A stretch of 64,000 nt of DNA from Nansenia antarctica (GCA_963989245.1 OZ022344.1:66186859-66250858); one strand, 5' to 3'; shown: positions 24,772-62,441, counted from the first letter of the stretch. Made by a program: numbers and translations. The notes: a model not told the origin generated them from the letters alone.

Positions 24772-26698
24772 GTTGAGAGCAGGGTGTGAGTGCGGCCTTG
24801 ACCTGGTGGTGATGCTACATTTCAGACCAGTGTAACCCCCCGTGCCCCCCACCCCCCCTGGCTTGCTGACGGGAATAACAGCCCCCATGGCCCCGCAGGC
24901 CCAGCAGACAGTGAGGGGGTCCGACGGAGAAGGAGGAGGAGGAGGAGGAGGTGCTCTCCTTCCGAACGTGGACCCCAGGAACAAGCACTACTTGTGTGGC
25001 TCCTGCGCCGCCTTCACTAACATAGTGGTCACATTCCCCATACACAAGGTACTGCTGCACTGCTGCTGAGGATAGCTATGGGTTTGTCGCTGATATGATA
25101 TGATATGATACGATTGATTGATTGATTGACTGATTGATTGATTGATCATGCGTTATTTCTCGGTCCAAGGTGTTGTTCCGTCAGCAGCTCTTCGGGGTTC
25201 GCATGTCGGAGGCGGTGCGTCAGCTCCAGAGGGACGGCCTGAGGAACCTCTACAGGGGGCTGCTGCCCCCCCTCCTCCAGAAGACCACCACGGCCGCCAT
25301 CATGTTCGGCTTGTACGTACGAGCACTACACTCAAAGCCCTTAAGAGGGATTAGACACTGTCCGGAACTCCTCAGTCCCCTTAGCCCTAGACACTCAGGA
25401 AAAACACATGGAATGGAATGAGGAGTTGTACCAAATGAGGAATTGTTTCGTCTGCTTACGTCAAATGGAATGTGGGCGTGTGTTTGTTTGCAGGAGGGCG
25501 TGAGCCTTCCGTTTGGCTCCCAAGTGCAGATATCGCCTAGCTGTACTCCTTGAAGAATCTTGAGATGGTGGACCTCCCCGCTGACTAATCCTTTCTTTGT
25601 TTCGTCCCAGGTACGAGGACTTCTCCCGCCTCCTTCCTCACCACACGGAGGCGCCGGAGCTCCTGATCCGCAGTACGGCCGCCGTCCTCGCAGGTAGGTT
25701 AAGAGAGTACGTAGGAAAGAGAGGGGGCGGTCACTGTTAGTGTTTTCCGTAGATCAGGGAGTAACGCCAACCGCTAGCGTAAGTTGCTATTCGATTGACC
25801 ATTCCATACGTTGCTGCCACAATGATTACCGGTAAGCATTTGTGTACCATTCATTCGTTTTTCCAAAACTCTCATTCTCAAATATCAGAAAAAAATATGT
25901 CAGATGCCGAGTTATATGTCGAGTTCTGGAAAAGGCACTCGTGGACAGATTAAACAACTATTAACATAGTAACAACAATATTAAAATAGTAACAGCGTGA
26001 TGGCAAGAGTAAAGTGTGGAGAAAAAAAGGGAACTGCCCAATATCCAGGGGGTGTTATGGCTTCCATTGGAACTAGCTCACTTGTCTTCAATGATGTAAC
26101 TGCTGACAGCAGCAGCAGCAGTAGGATGATGAATTCTGAGGTGCGCAGGAACATCTTGTCAACTGTCGTCCCAACTTTGCAAACAGGCACTGCAGAGGCC
26201 GCCCTCACGCCCTTCGAGCGTGTCCAGACCCTCCTCCAGGACCCCCGGCACCACGGCCGCTTCCACAACACGGCCCACACCTTCCGGACCCTCCTCCGGG
26301 AGCACGGCGTGGCCGAGTGTTACCGCGGCCTGGTGCCCATCCTGCTGCGCAACGGCCCCAGCAACGCCCTGTTCTTCGGCCTCCGCGGCCCCCTCAAGGA
26401 TCAGCTCCCCCTGGCCGAGACCGCCGCCGCCCACCTGCTCAGCGACTTTGTGTGCGGGGGTCTGCTGGGGGCCGTGCTGGGGATCATCTTCTACCCCCTC
26501 AACGTGGTCAAGTCCCGCGCCCAGGCCCAAGTCGGGGGTCGTTTCCTGTCCTGGCGCGAGGTGCTGGCGACCATTTTGAAAGAGAGGGAGGGCAGGGTGC
26601 TGCTGCTGTATAGAGGGGTGCATCTGAACTACCATCGTTCCGTGTTGTCGTGGGGTATCATCAATGCTACCTATGAGCTACTGCTGAAACTGCTGTGA
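24772..26698 (+). CDS. slc25a51: SLC25A51-family mitochondrial carrier, 4 coding exons, 299 aa
   Basis: Human SLC25A51 carries NAD+ into the mitochondrial matrix. CDS joins 24887-25048, 25170-25312, 25611-25693 and 26187-26698, 900 nt, with phases agreeing throughout. It aligns along its full length with the 297-aa human protein: KHYLCGSCAAFTNIVVTFPIHKVLFRQQL, RDGLRNLYRGLLPPLLQKTTT, FERVQTLLQD, YRGLVPILLRNGPSNALFFGLRGP, DFVCGGLLGAVLG and the end HLNYHRSVLSWGIINATYE. Carrier signature positions are FPIHK, TPFERV and YPLNVVK. The ATG at 24887 is the first in frame after an upstream stop; a GTG at 24842 is in frame but not a plausible start. The glycine run near residues 14-20 is from a GGA repeat. 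Human SLC25A51 has an uninterrupted coding region, as far as I recall, so three coding introns are notable. The last acceptor lies in a transposon remnant. SLC25A51 versus a close paralogue cannot be settled here. Confidence 0.92.
24887..25048 (+). CDS. slc25a51: slc25a51 coding exon 1
   Basis: Residues 1-54, MAPQAQQ through FPIHK, ending in phase 0 at AAG|gtactg. The exon probably begins near 24772 with 5' UTR. Confidence 0.88.
25170..25312 (+). CDS. slc25a51: slc25a51 coding exon 2
   Basis: Residues 55-101 plus two bases: VLFRQQLFGVRMSEAV through TTTAAIMFG. Acceptor cggtccaag, donor TT|gtacgt. The 121-nt intron before it contains GATAT and GATT repeats. Confidence 0.92.
25611..25693 (+). 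CDS. slc25a51: slc25a51 coding exon 3
   Basis: Residues 102-129 plus one base: LYEDFSRLLPHHTEAPELLIRSTAAVLA. Acceptor ttcgtcccag, donor GCAG|gtaggt. Confidence 0.92.
25694..26186 (+). other. slc25a51 intron 3 with Tc1 remnant at its 3' end
   Basis: The 493-nt intron is unremarkable up to about 26025. From there to its end it is a Tc1-like transposase fragment that supplies the splice acceptor. Confidence 0.75.
26042..26192 (+). mobile_element. Tc1/mariner-like transposase remnant spanning a splice acceptor
   Basis: Translates as PGGVMASIGTSSLVFNDVTADSSS...MNSEVRRNI, which matches the internal part of fish Tc1-like transposases (the segment with GTGSLVFIDDVTAD and MNSEVYR-type motifs). It is repeated in inverted orientation at 28672-28800. 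Both copies share CCAACTTTGCAAACAGGCAC through the splice junction at 26186/26187. Confidence 0.8.
26187..26698 (+). CDS. slc25a51: slc25a51 coding exon 4 (last)
   Basis: Residues 130-299 and TGA: GTAEAALTPFERVQTLLQD to INATYELLLKLL. The codons are strongly GC-ending until about 26570. The acceptor is tttgcaaacag, whose pyrimidine tract is poor. Confidence 0.93.
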
Positions 26699-27115
26699 GG
26701 GGGTGAGGATATGGGGGTGACGGGGAAACGGGTATGCTCAAAGTGCACTGTTCAACCCTGCGCTCCCCGAAAAGACTGTCTTAGACTAAAGGGGGAGAAA
26801 CAGGTGAGTGAGACAGGGGAGAAAACAGGGCGAGAGGGGGGTGAGGCAAATAAGGAAATGGTTGTTGATACTATACCTGGCTCATTGTCAACATCTCCCA
26901 TCTCATTCCATCCTCCATAGAGTTGAGTCACTGGCGTGATGTGGTTGAGGTCCGGCGGAAGTCCATTCTGCAATTTCTCGCCAGCGAATTTCTTAGTTAC
27001 ATGCTGTATGACTAGCAAATGAGTTTTTTTTATTTATGTTAAAGGTGAAGTATTTATTAAATTTGACAATGTGGACAAAAACTAGCAAAGGCACAACACA
27101 GTTCATATAAGTGCT

Positions 27116-27354
27116 TTTAAAGGAAACCTATTATGCTTTTTCCACAAGTTAATGTAAGTCTCTCGGGTCCCCAAAACATGTCATTTAAGTTTTTTGCAGA
27201 AAATATTACTCAGATTTTAATCTTACGGCATTCTAGCATCCCTTTTCTTGACGGGCTGTTTCAAGGGTCGGGAAATCATCAGCGTTTTTTCGCTGTGTAA
27301 CAGTGCGACAATAAAAGTTCCCATATTAGTTTTTCATAATATGGGACCTTTAAA
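27116..27354. mobile_element. MITE-like element with about 20-bp terminal inverted repeats
   Basis: The left end TTTAAAGGAAACCTATTATG matches the reverse complement of the right end (TTTAAAGGTCCCATATTATG) at 17 of 20 positions. I recognise the motif as a common fish repeat; no coding capacity. It carries an AATAAA that could serve the upstream gene. Confidence 0.75.
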
Positions 27355-28539
27355 TAGAAAAGTAGTCAGTTACAGATTTTGTCAGTGACAACATTTTGAA
27401 GCTACATGTTTTTGTCTTGTTGCTATCCTATAAAACCTTTGCTAAAAGGCAATCTTCTTTGGAGGTTTGACAACATCCTGTTCTATTGCAGCACGGTAAA
27501 ATATGAACAAATCTAAAGCTTGCCGGAATCACACAACGCAACGCAGAGACCGTCCAGTGGTGTTGACGCAGACGCAGTCAGTCGCCCCATTGGAATGAAT
27601 GGCTTCTGCTGCAACACTGTGTGGTATGCACGGTGCGTCATAGACCCAGGTCCTTGACAGGGGTTGAGACGCTAGTCACTCTTTTAGACTGTGTGCTTTC
27701 GTTTGGTTTGCACATTTTCCAGTATACACTCCCTACTCAAGTAATTCCTCTGAAGTTGTGGATTATGTGTCGTGTTTTAGTTTTTTTTGTGTGTGTGAAA
27801 TATCTACAGCCAGACACATTGACTTTGAGGTCCAACATAAAGTCATGAGAACCAGCCTCATACACAAGTGTAAAAATCACCGCTGGGATCACTACCGCTT
27901 GTGTGTTAAAGCCCCAAGTCAAAGACATGAGGTCACAATCTCACCTTGCCTAAATGTTCCCTCTCTTTCAGACGAAAGCTCTCTGAAATACATGACAACA
28001 TCTTCACAGCCACATCTGAGTGTCCCTCTTGCACTGTTCACACGCTAAAGTCCCATCCCACTCCAACCAGCCATGTGAAACACCACACTCACTTGCAGAG
28101 GTTCTAGTTTTGGCACAGTAGTCTAAGCCAAGATTATATAAGGCTCCTCCTGCCACACCCAAAACAGGGCCTCGCTAACCTAATTGGCAGCGTGCCCCCT
28201 GTGTGCTTTTGGAGAGAGGAAAATTACCTGGTCGACTGCATACTGGCAGTGGCAGTGCCAGTTTGCAATGCGATAAACAGAACTGATGTGGCGACTTGCC
28301 AGTGGTAAAATTTGCATCATGGGAAAGTTTGCGCATGTGCCAAAGAAGTTGGCGACACTTAAGAATCTTTGCACTGTTAAGCCTCTATATGTGGGTGTCT
28401 CGAACTCTCAAAGTGTGCCAAGAGTGGACATGCTGTGTGAACGTATTCTGTCATCATAAGATCAAGTCTGAACACACCGTACCCACAGTTATCCAGTATT
28501 GACGCCACTAACCAGCTTGTGTCTGATATCATATTGCTC

Positions 28540-28635
28540 ATGCATTTATTTATAGTATAGAGTGGATTTCATATTACCCAGGCATTTATTTATAGTATTG
28601 ATTAGATTTCATATTACCCATGTATTTATTTATAA
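28540..28635 (+). repeat. Tandem repeat, about 41 bp, 2-3 copies
   Basis: The motif CATTTATTTATAGTAT...GATTTCATATTACCCA recurs at about 41-bp spacing with small differences; the last copy is partial. Confidence 0.85.
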
Positions 28636-28671
28636 CAACTGAAAACAAATTTCAGTGGCACTATCTCGTCA

Positions 28672-28800
28672 GTGCCTGTTTGCAAAGTTGGGATAACAGT
28701 TGACCAGATGTTTCTGTTTACTTCAGAATTCATCCTTCTGCTTGGTGAGCTAGTTCCAGTGGAAGCCATACATGTCCAAGCCATACCACCCCCTGGATAA
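28672..28800 (-). mobile_element. Tc1/mariner-like transposase remnant, inverted copy
   Basis: The minus strand reads ATCCAGGGGGTGGTATGG..., then GGATGAATTCTGAAGT and CCAACTTTGCAAACAGGCAC. It is the same block as 26042-26192, with each copy carrying its own small deletion relative to the other. Beyond the shared block the copies diverge. Confidence 0.8.
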
Positions 28801-30440
28801 CAAGAGTTGTTTTTTAATTGAAGAGGCAGCAAACAATTGTTAACATTGTAAAGTCATACGATAGACAGACACACCATACTCATGTCAGGTAATGTATGGT
28901 TTCCACCTCTGATGTTGATAAGTTGATGTTGGTCTGTTTGCATGGTGTGTTTTTATTTGTTGTTGTACAGGATATGGTACATGAATACAGCCATATACAC
29001 ATATACAAACAAGTTATATATTGGGTCACCAATAATGTGGATTGAATTGTATGTGGATTACATTTTGTGTTATATTATACTTCCACATATTGCGAGTCAC
29101 ACATCTTGCATCGGCCAGTATATTCATCTGTATTTAGTGCTGAAGATAAATAACTGCCTTAAGTGTGTGTTTTTTGGAAACATGTGCCTCGTGTTGCCAA
29201 TGGCACAATGTGTTTAAGTTTGCATACAGACTCCCAAGAAATGTGTGTTTGTGTTGTGTTTGCCTTCACATTGTGTGTCTCTGTGAAAAGAGTCTATTCT
29301 GTCGTGTACAGTTTGTGCAATTCCAGAGTACACCTAGTTCCTTCACCTGGTTGTAAAGGGTGCAATCAAACTTGGTTATTTTTGTTGTTGTGGATTTGTG
29401 CAACTTTTTACAGTATCTTGCCTTTGTGAAAATAAAATACATTTTTTTGAGGATGTGTGGTTTGTTAACCAGGCTGATTAGATGGAAAGTCAGATACAAC
29501 ACTTTTCATTAATTGAGTCAAAACCTTCATAACAATACACCATCCTAAAGTTATTTTACAATACTAAACTGCACCACACTGACTAGGAGAACTTAAAAGA
29601 ACAGTGCCACCTTGTGTCTGTCAAACATCACATCAGACAGGCATTGAATAAAGTTGTGGAGATGTTAGAAGTTGTGTACTACAGGGTCAGATAGGGTCGA
29701 ACAGGCTATGACCCTAAGTAGGTGGGAACTTTTAGATCAATTTGTCAAAGGTTTCTAAGAACACAATCATTACACATGATGGGACAATGCATTTATAAAA
29801 AATTAAAATAAAAAGGTTTTCATTGAATGGAAAACATTACCAAAGACATACAGGTGATAGCTTGTCCACACAGGTATCACGGCATACATATACACATGTA
29901 CATAAGCTACATGTTAGACCTGTCAAATCACCAGGAGCAATGGAACATGATTTGCATGAGCAACAGGTGCAGACTCCACAGAGCCTTATGCAGCAGCCAG
30001 TGGAATAAAACAGAATCAACTCTGGCCAAGGCCGGCGGTAGCTATGGGCAGGGGTGGGCTCAGCCCTATGGGCAACATTCGTCTGTCTTGCCCACCCAAT
30101 CAAAAGTTAAGTTTATTTTTGTTTCTGACTTGTTGATATTCCCGGGGCGTGTGTGAATGTTTAATGTCATATTTATATTTACTGTAGGTCCATATACTAA
30201 TGCCTAGCGATTTAGCGCTGCGCATACCCACCTACTGCTAGCACCCTGCCCCCCCCCCCCCCCCCTTGTTGTCGGCCCAAGGTGTTGGTTCTGGCGCCAG
30301 CCCTGCTTTTTTATTTTAGACCCCTTTAATGCCAACAACAGATGTGTGGAAAGTGTGCTCAACTTTCAAGACTTGCACGTGGTAACGCTCATTAACATTG
30401 CCAGTCTAAAGTTAAAATCTAAAGATTACAAATCTGACCG

Positions 30441-30746
30441 CTCTGGTTCGCTGAGAGAGAACTAAGGTTACATTATGTAACCCAGAGACCCCTAACCTTG
30501 TCGCCCCCCTCGCAAGCGTCGCCAGCCTGTCACAGTGATGTGAGGGAGACGGGAGGGAGACGAGAAGGAGACCCCTCACTATGGGACTTACACACTCTAG
30601 GTACCTTTCGTTGAAGACACCTATTCAATCACTGTGACAGGCTGGTGACGCTTGCGAGGGGGGCAACAAGGTCAGGGGTCTCCCTCATCTTCAGAGAATC
30701 TGGGTTACATAATGTAACCTTAGTTCTCTTTCAGCGAACTTGGTTC
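30441..30746. mobile_element. Large foldback element, arms about 100-119 bp
   Basis: The left arm (30441-30539) contains GAACTAAGGTTACATTATGT and CCCTCGCAAGCGTCGCCAGC. The right arm (30628-30746) is its reverse complement with a small insertion and a few mismatches. A partial copy of the right end lies at 31625-31700. Non-coding. Confidence 0.85.
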
Positions 30747-33707
<2,961 letters not shown>

Positions 33708-33854
33708 TCTCATCACTCTGGAACCATTTCAATAAAGCAAATAAATATGAATTTACTGTGGACCTGGCAGCCGGACCTGTTATTGTCTGTTAATCGTGTG
33801 TGTGTGTGTGTATGTATGTGTGTGTGTGTGTATGTATGTGTGTGTGTCATTCTC

Positions 33855-34165
33855 AGTTGCTTTAGGAATCACAGGTCACTACGGACCGTCTGAGAACACT
33901 ACCCTGGTCTACAAGAACAACATCCTCACCAACATTTCCACTACAGCCTAACAGCTGGTGAGTGTTTATATGTACAGTACAGATAAAGCTTATGTTGCAC
34001 TGGTGTGTATCAGAGGGATCGTTCAGTAATTGACCATCAACAAAGATGCTTGGTAGTGTATTTGACCATCAACGATCTGAACATTTTGGATCTAACGGAC
34101 CCGCTCTGTTGTTAGGCCATCAACGTCGTAACACCTTCAGTGGCTTCCTGCTCCTGGGCCACACC
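33855..34165 (+). pseudogene. Broken C1q-domain protein gene (remnant)
   Basis: Two pieces of a C1q globular domain can be read on the plus strand. The first (33866-33951) reads GITGHYGPSENTTLVYKNNILTNISTTA and then a stop; this matches the fish C1q-like consensus around 'GPFNTDTTLVYKNVITNIGNAYN'. The second (34123-34155) reads RRNTFSGFLL, the characteristic end of the domain (NTFSGFLLY). The middle of the domain, about 80 residues, is absent, and the first piece is closed by a stop. It is therefore a deleted remnant rather than a gene. The assignment rests on remembered family consensus. Confidence 0.6.
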
Positions 34166-34350
34166 GGATACCTCGACCTCAGCAGCGCGTGTGCGTTAAT
34201 TTCGGCGCCCATGTTAACAGGTTAGAGCAGTCACACACATCCCGTTTGAGCTGTTTGTCTCACGGTGTGTGGCTACTCTAACCTGTTAACATGGTCGCCG
34301 AAATTAACGCACACACGCTGCTGAGGTCGAGGTATCCGGTGTGGCCCAGG
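34153..34350. repeat. 86-bp near-perfect inverted repeat (foldback)
   Basis: Left arm 34153-34238 and right arm 34265-34350 are reverse complements at 82 of 86 positions, with a 26-bp spacer. The left arm begins within the last bases of the C1q remnant (CCTGGGCCACACCGGATACC). There is no sign of a transposase or of target-site duplication. Confidence 0.93.
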
Positions 34351-36260
34351 TGTTACCCATGTGAGAGCAATATTACCTAAGCTAATATTATCCATATTGG
34401 TATGACTTAGCAACAACATCTGTACAGCAGAATTGCTGTCAACGTCTACTGTATGCCAATCTCTTTCCTAAATTTGGTAGAATCACAATAGACCTTCTGT
34501 ATGTTAGAAAGTAACACATAAAAGACTGCGAAACACCTTGACATTTGTTTTTTAATGGTAGGAGCACAGCAATACAAAGCAAGAGCAGACATTTCACTCA
34601 GTCATTCTCGTAGTTCCCTGATATAACAATTTATGACGATGCAGATATGGCTTATCTATGGCATGCTTTGTGGGAACAGATTAAGTGAAAACATATTTTC
34701 AGCCTTCATTGGGAGTCAAATCGTATCTCGAAATAAATGATGTGAGAATTGATAATCAAATAATATAGAACACTTTTCACTGCATATATTATGTTGGGGT
34801 GGTTCAACAAACTAAATTGACCAGTTGTGTTTTGCATGACCATTGTTTAATTATGTGACAAACTGAAGACTAAAAGGGCAGGAAGTTCCGTTCCACCATC
34901 TTGTGTAATAAAATGTTTAAGTGTCGGTCAGTCAGAAAAGTGTTTTGTTTTCCCTGATTAGCTTATTTTCTGCAGAGAACATGCAGCTTTCACTTCTCTG
35001 CCTCTCCCCCAAAAAACATGTGAATAAAACAATGTGACAGCCTATCAGGCAAGCATCCACTGTAAATGACCAGTTTGACTGTAAATGACAGTTGGTGAAG
35101 TGTGTGCTGTTCCTTCTGTTTAACCCACAGCATCAGGTAGCAATTCCAATTGAATCGAACGGTCTGGAGGAGGAGAGTTGAACTCATTCATGTGAGATCA
35201 GTGATAACTCCAAGAAAGAACAAATTGAACAAACCGTTAGATAAACCTTACCAAGGAGACTTTAAGTAAACATCCCAATGTACCATACAGTACCCAAGGT
35301 CTGTGCAAAAGACGATAATGTTAATATGAGAAAGACTCCCTCCCTCACCCACTCATTTAAAAAGTAATTTGCATACATCAACATCAGCATTCAGCTACAG
35401 TACTAGGTTTATAAAACATCATACACAGTGATGCACTCCTAGAAACCATTACATGGGCCTACATACTGTAATAATGGTCTGGCCTTTAACATTAAAGAAT
35501 GTTTCTTTTTTGGGTTTGTAAACGGTCAACAATCAGCGCCCTCCCATTGCCTCAGAGATTGGTCAGTTGTGAACGAGAGCATCACAAGTTTCACAAATCT
35601 ATTTTTCGAGAACTAGAATAGGAAATCTAGTAAAACCTTCTCTAGCTGACCAATTTATAAACAATAAACAGACAACATAAGCTATAGTGTCGTCTGGAAC
35701 TGTGTGTGTGTGTGTGTATGTTTGTGTCTATCTGTCGTCTCTGTACTTACATCCGCTCGACTACATCTATCTCTGTAAACGTTCCCAACTCCCTACATGT
35801 CCCTCCGATATATTCCCCTCTTCCACACCACACACCAATCCTATACGGTAAATAAAATCAATAGCATCACAGAGATAATAAATAAACCAAATAAATAATT
35901 TACATTCAAATATAAATACATAATACTGTAACGCAAGCAGGTTTGCTTTTAGTCTAGCGATTGTCATTGCGTGAGGTGTTTATGCCGTTTGTGACTATGA
36001 ATTTCAGACCATCCGAGTGATTTGCGTGGGTTACACACAGAATAGGTAACCACATGCTAAAGCACTGAACCTTGACATCCCAGGTTCTTCATGATCTCAC
36101 TGAACAGCATCAGAATGATCTTTTGTAGTATCACCATTTTCTGCCCCTTCCTCATATTACCTTTTCCAGTTCAGAAGTCCCCACATATATGGGTCACTGG
36201 CGCTCCTGTGGGTCTAGGGGTCAGAGGTGGAAGGTTAACCTAGACGTTGTTAGGGGTCGT
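34351..36260 (-). other. Intergenic DNA and probable frmpd1 3' UTR
   Basis: AT-rich non-coding sequence; (GT)n at 35700-35720. The 3' UTR of frmpd1 must run leftward from 36260, but I could not pick a convincing poly(A) signal. Confidence 0.5.
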
Positions 36261-59452
<23,192 letters not shown>

Positions 59453-59568
59453 CTGCAGAGGGCAAAAGGAGGGAAAGGTCAGAGGTCACCGGAGACGGCA
59501 AGAGGTGGGTGCAGAGATCAAAACATGAGGCAGAGGCGATTGAAGTGTGTATACGCACGCACGCAGGC

Positions 59569-59571
<3 letters not shown>

Positions 59572-59610
<39 letters not shown>

Positions 59611-59611
59611 G

Positions 59612-59660
<49 letters not shown>

Positions 59661-59676
59661 GTACGCACGCACACAC
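59572..59676 (+). repeat. (CA)n microsatellite
   Basis: CA tract with CACG interruptions, about 105 bp, 120 bp upstream of the frmpd1 start-codon exon. Confidence 0.95.
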
Positions 59677-60407
59677 AAACAGATCATTCAGAATACATGT
59701 CGAACAGACTCCCCCCCCCCTCTTTGATAATTAGCAGAGAGCTTTAGTGGTTTTAACCATGGGTTTAGGTCAGACATGATGTCACTCGTGGCCCTGTCCT
59801 AATGGGCCCTCTGCCACTGATGAGATAATCAGCATGTGGCCTAAATGGGTCCTGATGGCCAATAATGTCAATCACGATTTATTCATCGGTTTCCTAATTG
59901 GCAATCTCGGGGCGGTGGTGTCTCCGTTAAACGGGGGTTTGTCGGTCTCACCGTGGGTGGTGCCCCTCTCAAATGGGTCCTGACTGGGGCCATGGTTTAT
60001 TGTTAAATTGCCTGTAATGGATGCCAGTTTAGTCATAGATTTATTTTTTTCTTCCCCTGGCCACTTTGTTAATGGTTGGACATAATTTAGGGAGTGATTA
60101 AGAGAATGACCTAAGCATCCTCCCGCCTACGGAGGGGGCAGAAGCGGCGTTGTGTCTCTGGGACTCCTACGATGAGCAGCTGCAGGAAGGCACAGCGGAG
60201 AGGCATTACCGATGATGAAGCATTAACACCATCCATTAGAGAGAGATGTGGGGGGGTGGGGGGGGAGTAGAAGAGAGGAAGAGAGAGAGAGAGAGTGGTG
60301 AGACAAAGAAGGAGGGAGAAAGAAAATGGACTGAGGTATACAGAGTTGTAGAGTGGAAGAGAGGGGGTGGGGCTGAGAGAGAGAAAGAGAGAGAGAAGAT
60401 ATATAGG

Positions 60408-60444
<37 letters not shown>

Positions 60445-60531
60445 GGATAAATGGATAGACGGATCTATCAATCGATAGAGAAATCCCGAGGGAGGGATGC
60501 AGCAGGGGAAAGAGAGGGAGGGGGAGTGAAG

Positions 60532-60568
<37 letters not shown>

Positions 60569-60688
60569 AGAAAGAGAGAGAGATAGTGAATGACATAGAC
60601 AGACGACAGTGATGTCTCCTGAGACCTTGTCCATGAGTCATGGCCACATTGCCTCTCCATCTGTCTATCCCATCTCTCCCCTCTCAGG

Positions 60689-60754
<66 letters not shown>

Positions 60755-60924
60755 CTGGGGAGAGAGGCACAGGGTCTATTGCAACCGAAATTTGGAATTA
60801 AAAACAATATTTCTGATTTTCACTCATGCAATTTCAATTCCCTTAATATCAACAACATTAAAAATGAACCCGCCATTCTCTGTCGGCCATAACTTTGGCC
60901 TAGGACTACTTAAATGTGTAGGCC

Positions 60925-60966
<42 letters not shown>

Positions 60967-61215
60967 TGTATTATATTATATTAGGCCTAGGCCAGTAGCC
61001 TACCGATCCTTACCTAACCCAGACAGACCAAGCCAAATAGCCTAATACCAAACCAAAGAGGGAGCCTTTTTTTCTCTAAAATCCAACACTCAGAGTAGTG
61101 ATTCTCAGCTCATATTGGTTCACAGTTTAGAAAACAAGAATGTTTGGGCTTCCTTGACTTTCACTGACATCTCTTTGGTTCTCATGTAGAACAGACACCA
61201 AGCCTAGACCAGTAC

Positions 61216-61420
61216 TCTCTTATGACAACTCTCTTATGACAACTCTCTTATGACAACTCTCTTATGACAACTCTCTTATGACAACTCTGTTATGACAACT
61301 CTCTTGTGACAACTCTCTTATGACAACTCTCTTATGACAACTCTCTTATGACAACTCTCTTATGACAACTCTCTTGTGACAACTCTCTTATGACAACTCT
61401 CTTATGACAACTCTGTTATG
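61216..61420 (+). repeat. 14-bp minisatellite, about 14-15 copies
   Basis: The unit TATGACAACTCTCT repeats without gaps; the variants are single-base (CTGT for CTCT, TTGTGAC for TTATGAC). Confidence 0.95.
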
Positions 61421-62186
61421 TGACGGAACAAACCTAACCAACCCGAAACACCTGACAATTTTCCAATACTGTTGGGTTAAAAAGGGTTGTAATTCCTAAA
61501 TGGTCAAACCAATCTGCAAAAAACAACAACATAGAATTAAATTAATCTCTTTTTGAACCTCATAGTAATCGTTTGATTTCAAATCCAAACTGTTGGAGTA
61601 TAGAGCTTAAAAGAGGACAAAATACTATCTCTTTCCAGACCTCGTGAGGTATAATCCTTTATTGTCCTCGGTTTTTTTACGATTGTGGAGCCATTTCAGA
61701 TTCAGATTCAGATTCAGATAACGTTTATTGCCATTATGCATACACATATAGGAATTTGCTTTGGCGTTACAGTAAGTGCGTTTATACTTTTTTCACGTAT
61801 ATATATGAACAAAAACAAGTGCAAAAAACAGGACAGCACAGGACAGACAACAGTGCATTGGATAGTGCTACATATATAATGCACTGTTGTCTGTCCTGTG
61901 TTGTCCTTTTTTTTTTTTTTTTTTAATGCATTTCCGTATACGAATGTGTCTAGTAGAATATACACAGTATGGAGAAAACATTAATCTATTTTTTTTGGGG
62001 TGAGAACCCAATCCCAAAAGAGCACACAGGACCACACTCCCTTTCAACTTATGACTGATTCCTTGCCCCCCCTGCCTATCCCTCACTTTTCAGTCTTTTC
62101 CTACTTTCCTTTGTTTATCCCCCCCCTCATTCTCCCTCTCCCTCTCTAGTCCCCCACTCTTATATCTCTCTCTCAGTTGCCCAGAC

Positions 62187-62239
<53 letters not shown>

Positions 62240-62339
62240 GGTTATTCGATTACTGGGAACTCTGGAAGGAATCAGATTTCCCAGTGTTGTATCTCCACAC
62301 ATGACCCTACAGAGGGTATGGTGGGGCCCAATGCTGGGT

Positions 62340-62344
62340 CACAC

Positions 62345-62441
<97 letters not shown>

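Larger units (their letters stand above)
26699..30440. other. Intergenic DNA downstream of slc25a51
   Basis: Contains a MITE-like element (27116-27354) with an internal AATAAA at 27310-27315, a three-copy tandem repeat of about 41 bp (28540-28635) and an inverted Tc1 remnant (28672-28800). A diverged repeat at 29825-30005 also occurs at 31895-32030. No coding gene is supported. Confidence 0.6.

Noticed and set aside
24842..24886. Upstream GTG start for slc25a51
   Set aside because: The in-frame GTG only lengthens the N-terminus with proline-rich sequence; the first ATG is at 24887 and the family has no need for the extension.
26159..26635. Minus-strand 158-codon frame opposite slc25a51 exon 4
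   Set aside because: It is a mirror of a high-GC coding exon; the plus strand has clear carrier motifs.
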